Source of the DNA: an uncultured Clostridia bacterium
Lineage (GTDB): Bacteria; Bacillota; Clostridia; Oscillospirales; CAG-272
NCBI GenBank assembly: GCA_944384515.1
Contig: CALWTU010000032.1
Location: 1 to 53,361 of the forward strand
Length of the DNA: 53,361 nt
Direction: 5' to 3'
This document shows positions 52,979 to 53,361 of the stretch, one piece after another. The notes under the pieces were generated by a model. That model saw only the letters and a list, made by a program, of their open reading frames with translations. It did no database searches and was not told where the DNA came from. How positions within the stretch are numbered: position 1 is the stretch's first letter; the number at the start of each line of letters is the position of its first letter. Made by a program: the position numbers and the translations under genes.

Positions 52979-53361
52979 TTACACCTTATTGCGTTTCAGT
53001 TCCTGCCAGTCCTTTGTGAACTGGTAATCAATTTCGTTGTCCAAAGCTTTGAAATGCTCTCTTCCGCAATGAATTTTAAGCCGTTCGGAAGGTCGCAACT
53101 TATGTTCGTCTGTCGTGCCTTTGGTTTCAAGAACAAAGTACATTTTCTTTTCGTCCTCTTTTTCCATATATACAGCCCAGTCAGGTGAATAATTGGAAAT
53201 GGGTGTGCTTATCTTGAACCTCTGCGGTATCTTAAAGAACAGTTTTACATCCGGATCATTGTCAAGTGCTTCGGCAAAAGGTCTTTCGACTGTATCACTG
53301 TCATAGATAACATAGTCATATACAGAGTGTTTCACCTTGATTGCATTGATGTCCTCAAAGG
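52979..53361 (-). CDS. Type III restriction enzyme Res subunit, C-terminal part (runs off window)
   Basis: The reading frame is open to the window edge and its N-terminal part lies outside. The 127 visible residues match the C-terminal endonuclease region of type III restriction subunits: FAEALDNDPDVKLFFKIPQ, then ISNYSPDWAVYME and MYFVLETKGT, the PD-(D/E)xK nuclease Asp and Glu-x-Lys, and a final KIHCGREHFKAL. The complete protein (about 900-1000 residues) would unite a DEAD-type helicase with this nuclease and require the Mod methylase. It marks the beginning of a defence locus beyond the window. Confidence 0.85.
   Translation of the reverse strand, partial: FEDINAIKVKHSVYDYVIYDSDTVERPFAEALDNDPDVKLFFKIPQRFKISTPISNYSPDWAVYMEKEDEKKMYFVLETKGTTDEHKLRPSERLKIHCGREHFKALDNEIDYQFTKDWQELKRNKV

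Overview
The window reads as a chromosomal segment of a low-to-moderate GC Gram-positive anaerobe of the class Clostridia, probably an uncultured gut or rumen lineage (inference). Supporting this are purine-rich ribosome binding sites, sigma-A promoters with near-consensus -35/-10 boxes and 17-base spacers, lipoprotein signals without outer-membrane machinery, clostridial families of unknown function (DUF5662, DUF6873, DUF6320, DUF4416, DUF11) and ferredoxin-type DUF362 and QueG-like proteins. No rRNA, tRNA, CRISPR array, transposase or prophage genes were seen.

Layout. 1-6010: a giant secreted pectate-lyase-like beta-helix protein, its terminator, and a decayed uroporphyrinogen-decarboxylase-like gene. 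6190-10903: a QueG-like Fe-S protein diverging from an operon plsY - methyltransferase (frameshifted) - tsaE - tsaB - rpiB. 11156-15258: a TetR-controlled catabolic operon (TetR - M20 amidohydrolase - NAD-dependent epimerase - DapA-family aldolase) with a visible promoter and operator. 15315-20130: DUF5662 and three peptidases (M18, PepD, M29). 20252-23060: rpmB, DUF6873, an AI-2E transporter and a cyclophilin. 23104-30457: an aminosugar operon (ROK kinase - NahK-like kinase - NagB) diverging, through interlocked promoters, from a PocR-AraC regulator translationally coupled to a YhaO/YhaN (SbcD/SbcC-like) nuclease-ATPase pair. 30572-36136: a DUF11 protein, an acyl-CoA/ACP synthetase, a CapD/FlaA1-type sugar dehydratase and DUF6320. 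36140-40714: the rest of an envelope or lipid-like operon (SGNH hydrolase - DUF362 ferredoxin - esterase/acyltransferase fusion - DUF6320). 40727-42189: rsmG followed by a ParB/Noc helix-turn-helix-only protein, resembling the rsmG-noc order found near oriC. 42365-44737: an unrecognised 740-residue protein with a duplicated domain and a very long charged helix, ending in an elaborate structured terminator. 44798-45626: trmO. 45577-50445: three tandem paralogous SGNH hydrolases, two of them collagen-like lipoproteins. 50478-52660: a small membrane protein, a methyltransferase-like protein and DUF4416. 52979 to the window edge: the C-terminal end of a type III restriction subunit.

Functional links. 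TsaE and TsaB help make t6A37 in tRNA and TrmO methylates that same base. The peptidases and the NagB/NahK/ROK set point to growth on peptides and amino sugars. The secreted beta-helix protein and the SGNH esterases suggest work on acetylated plant or host glycans. The least explained parts are the 740-residue protein, the SGNH triad, the PocR-AraC/YhaO/YhaN operon and the TetR operon.
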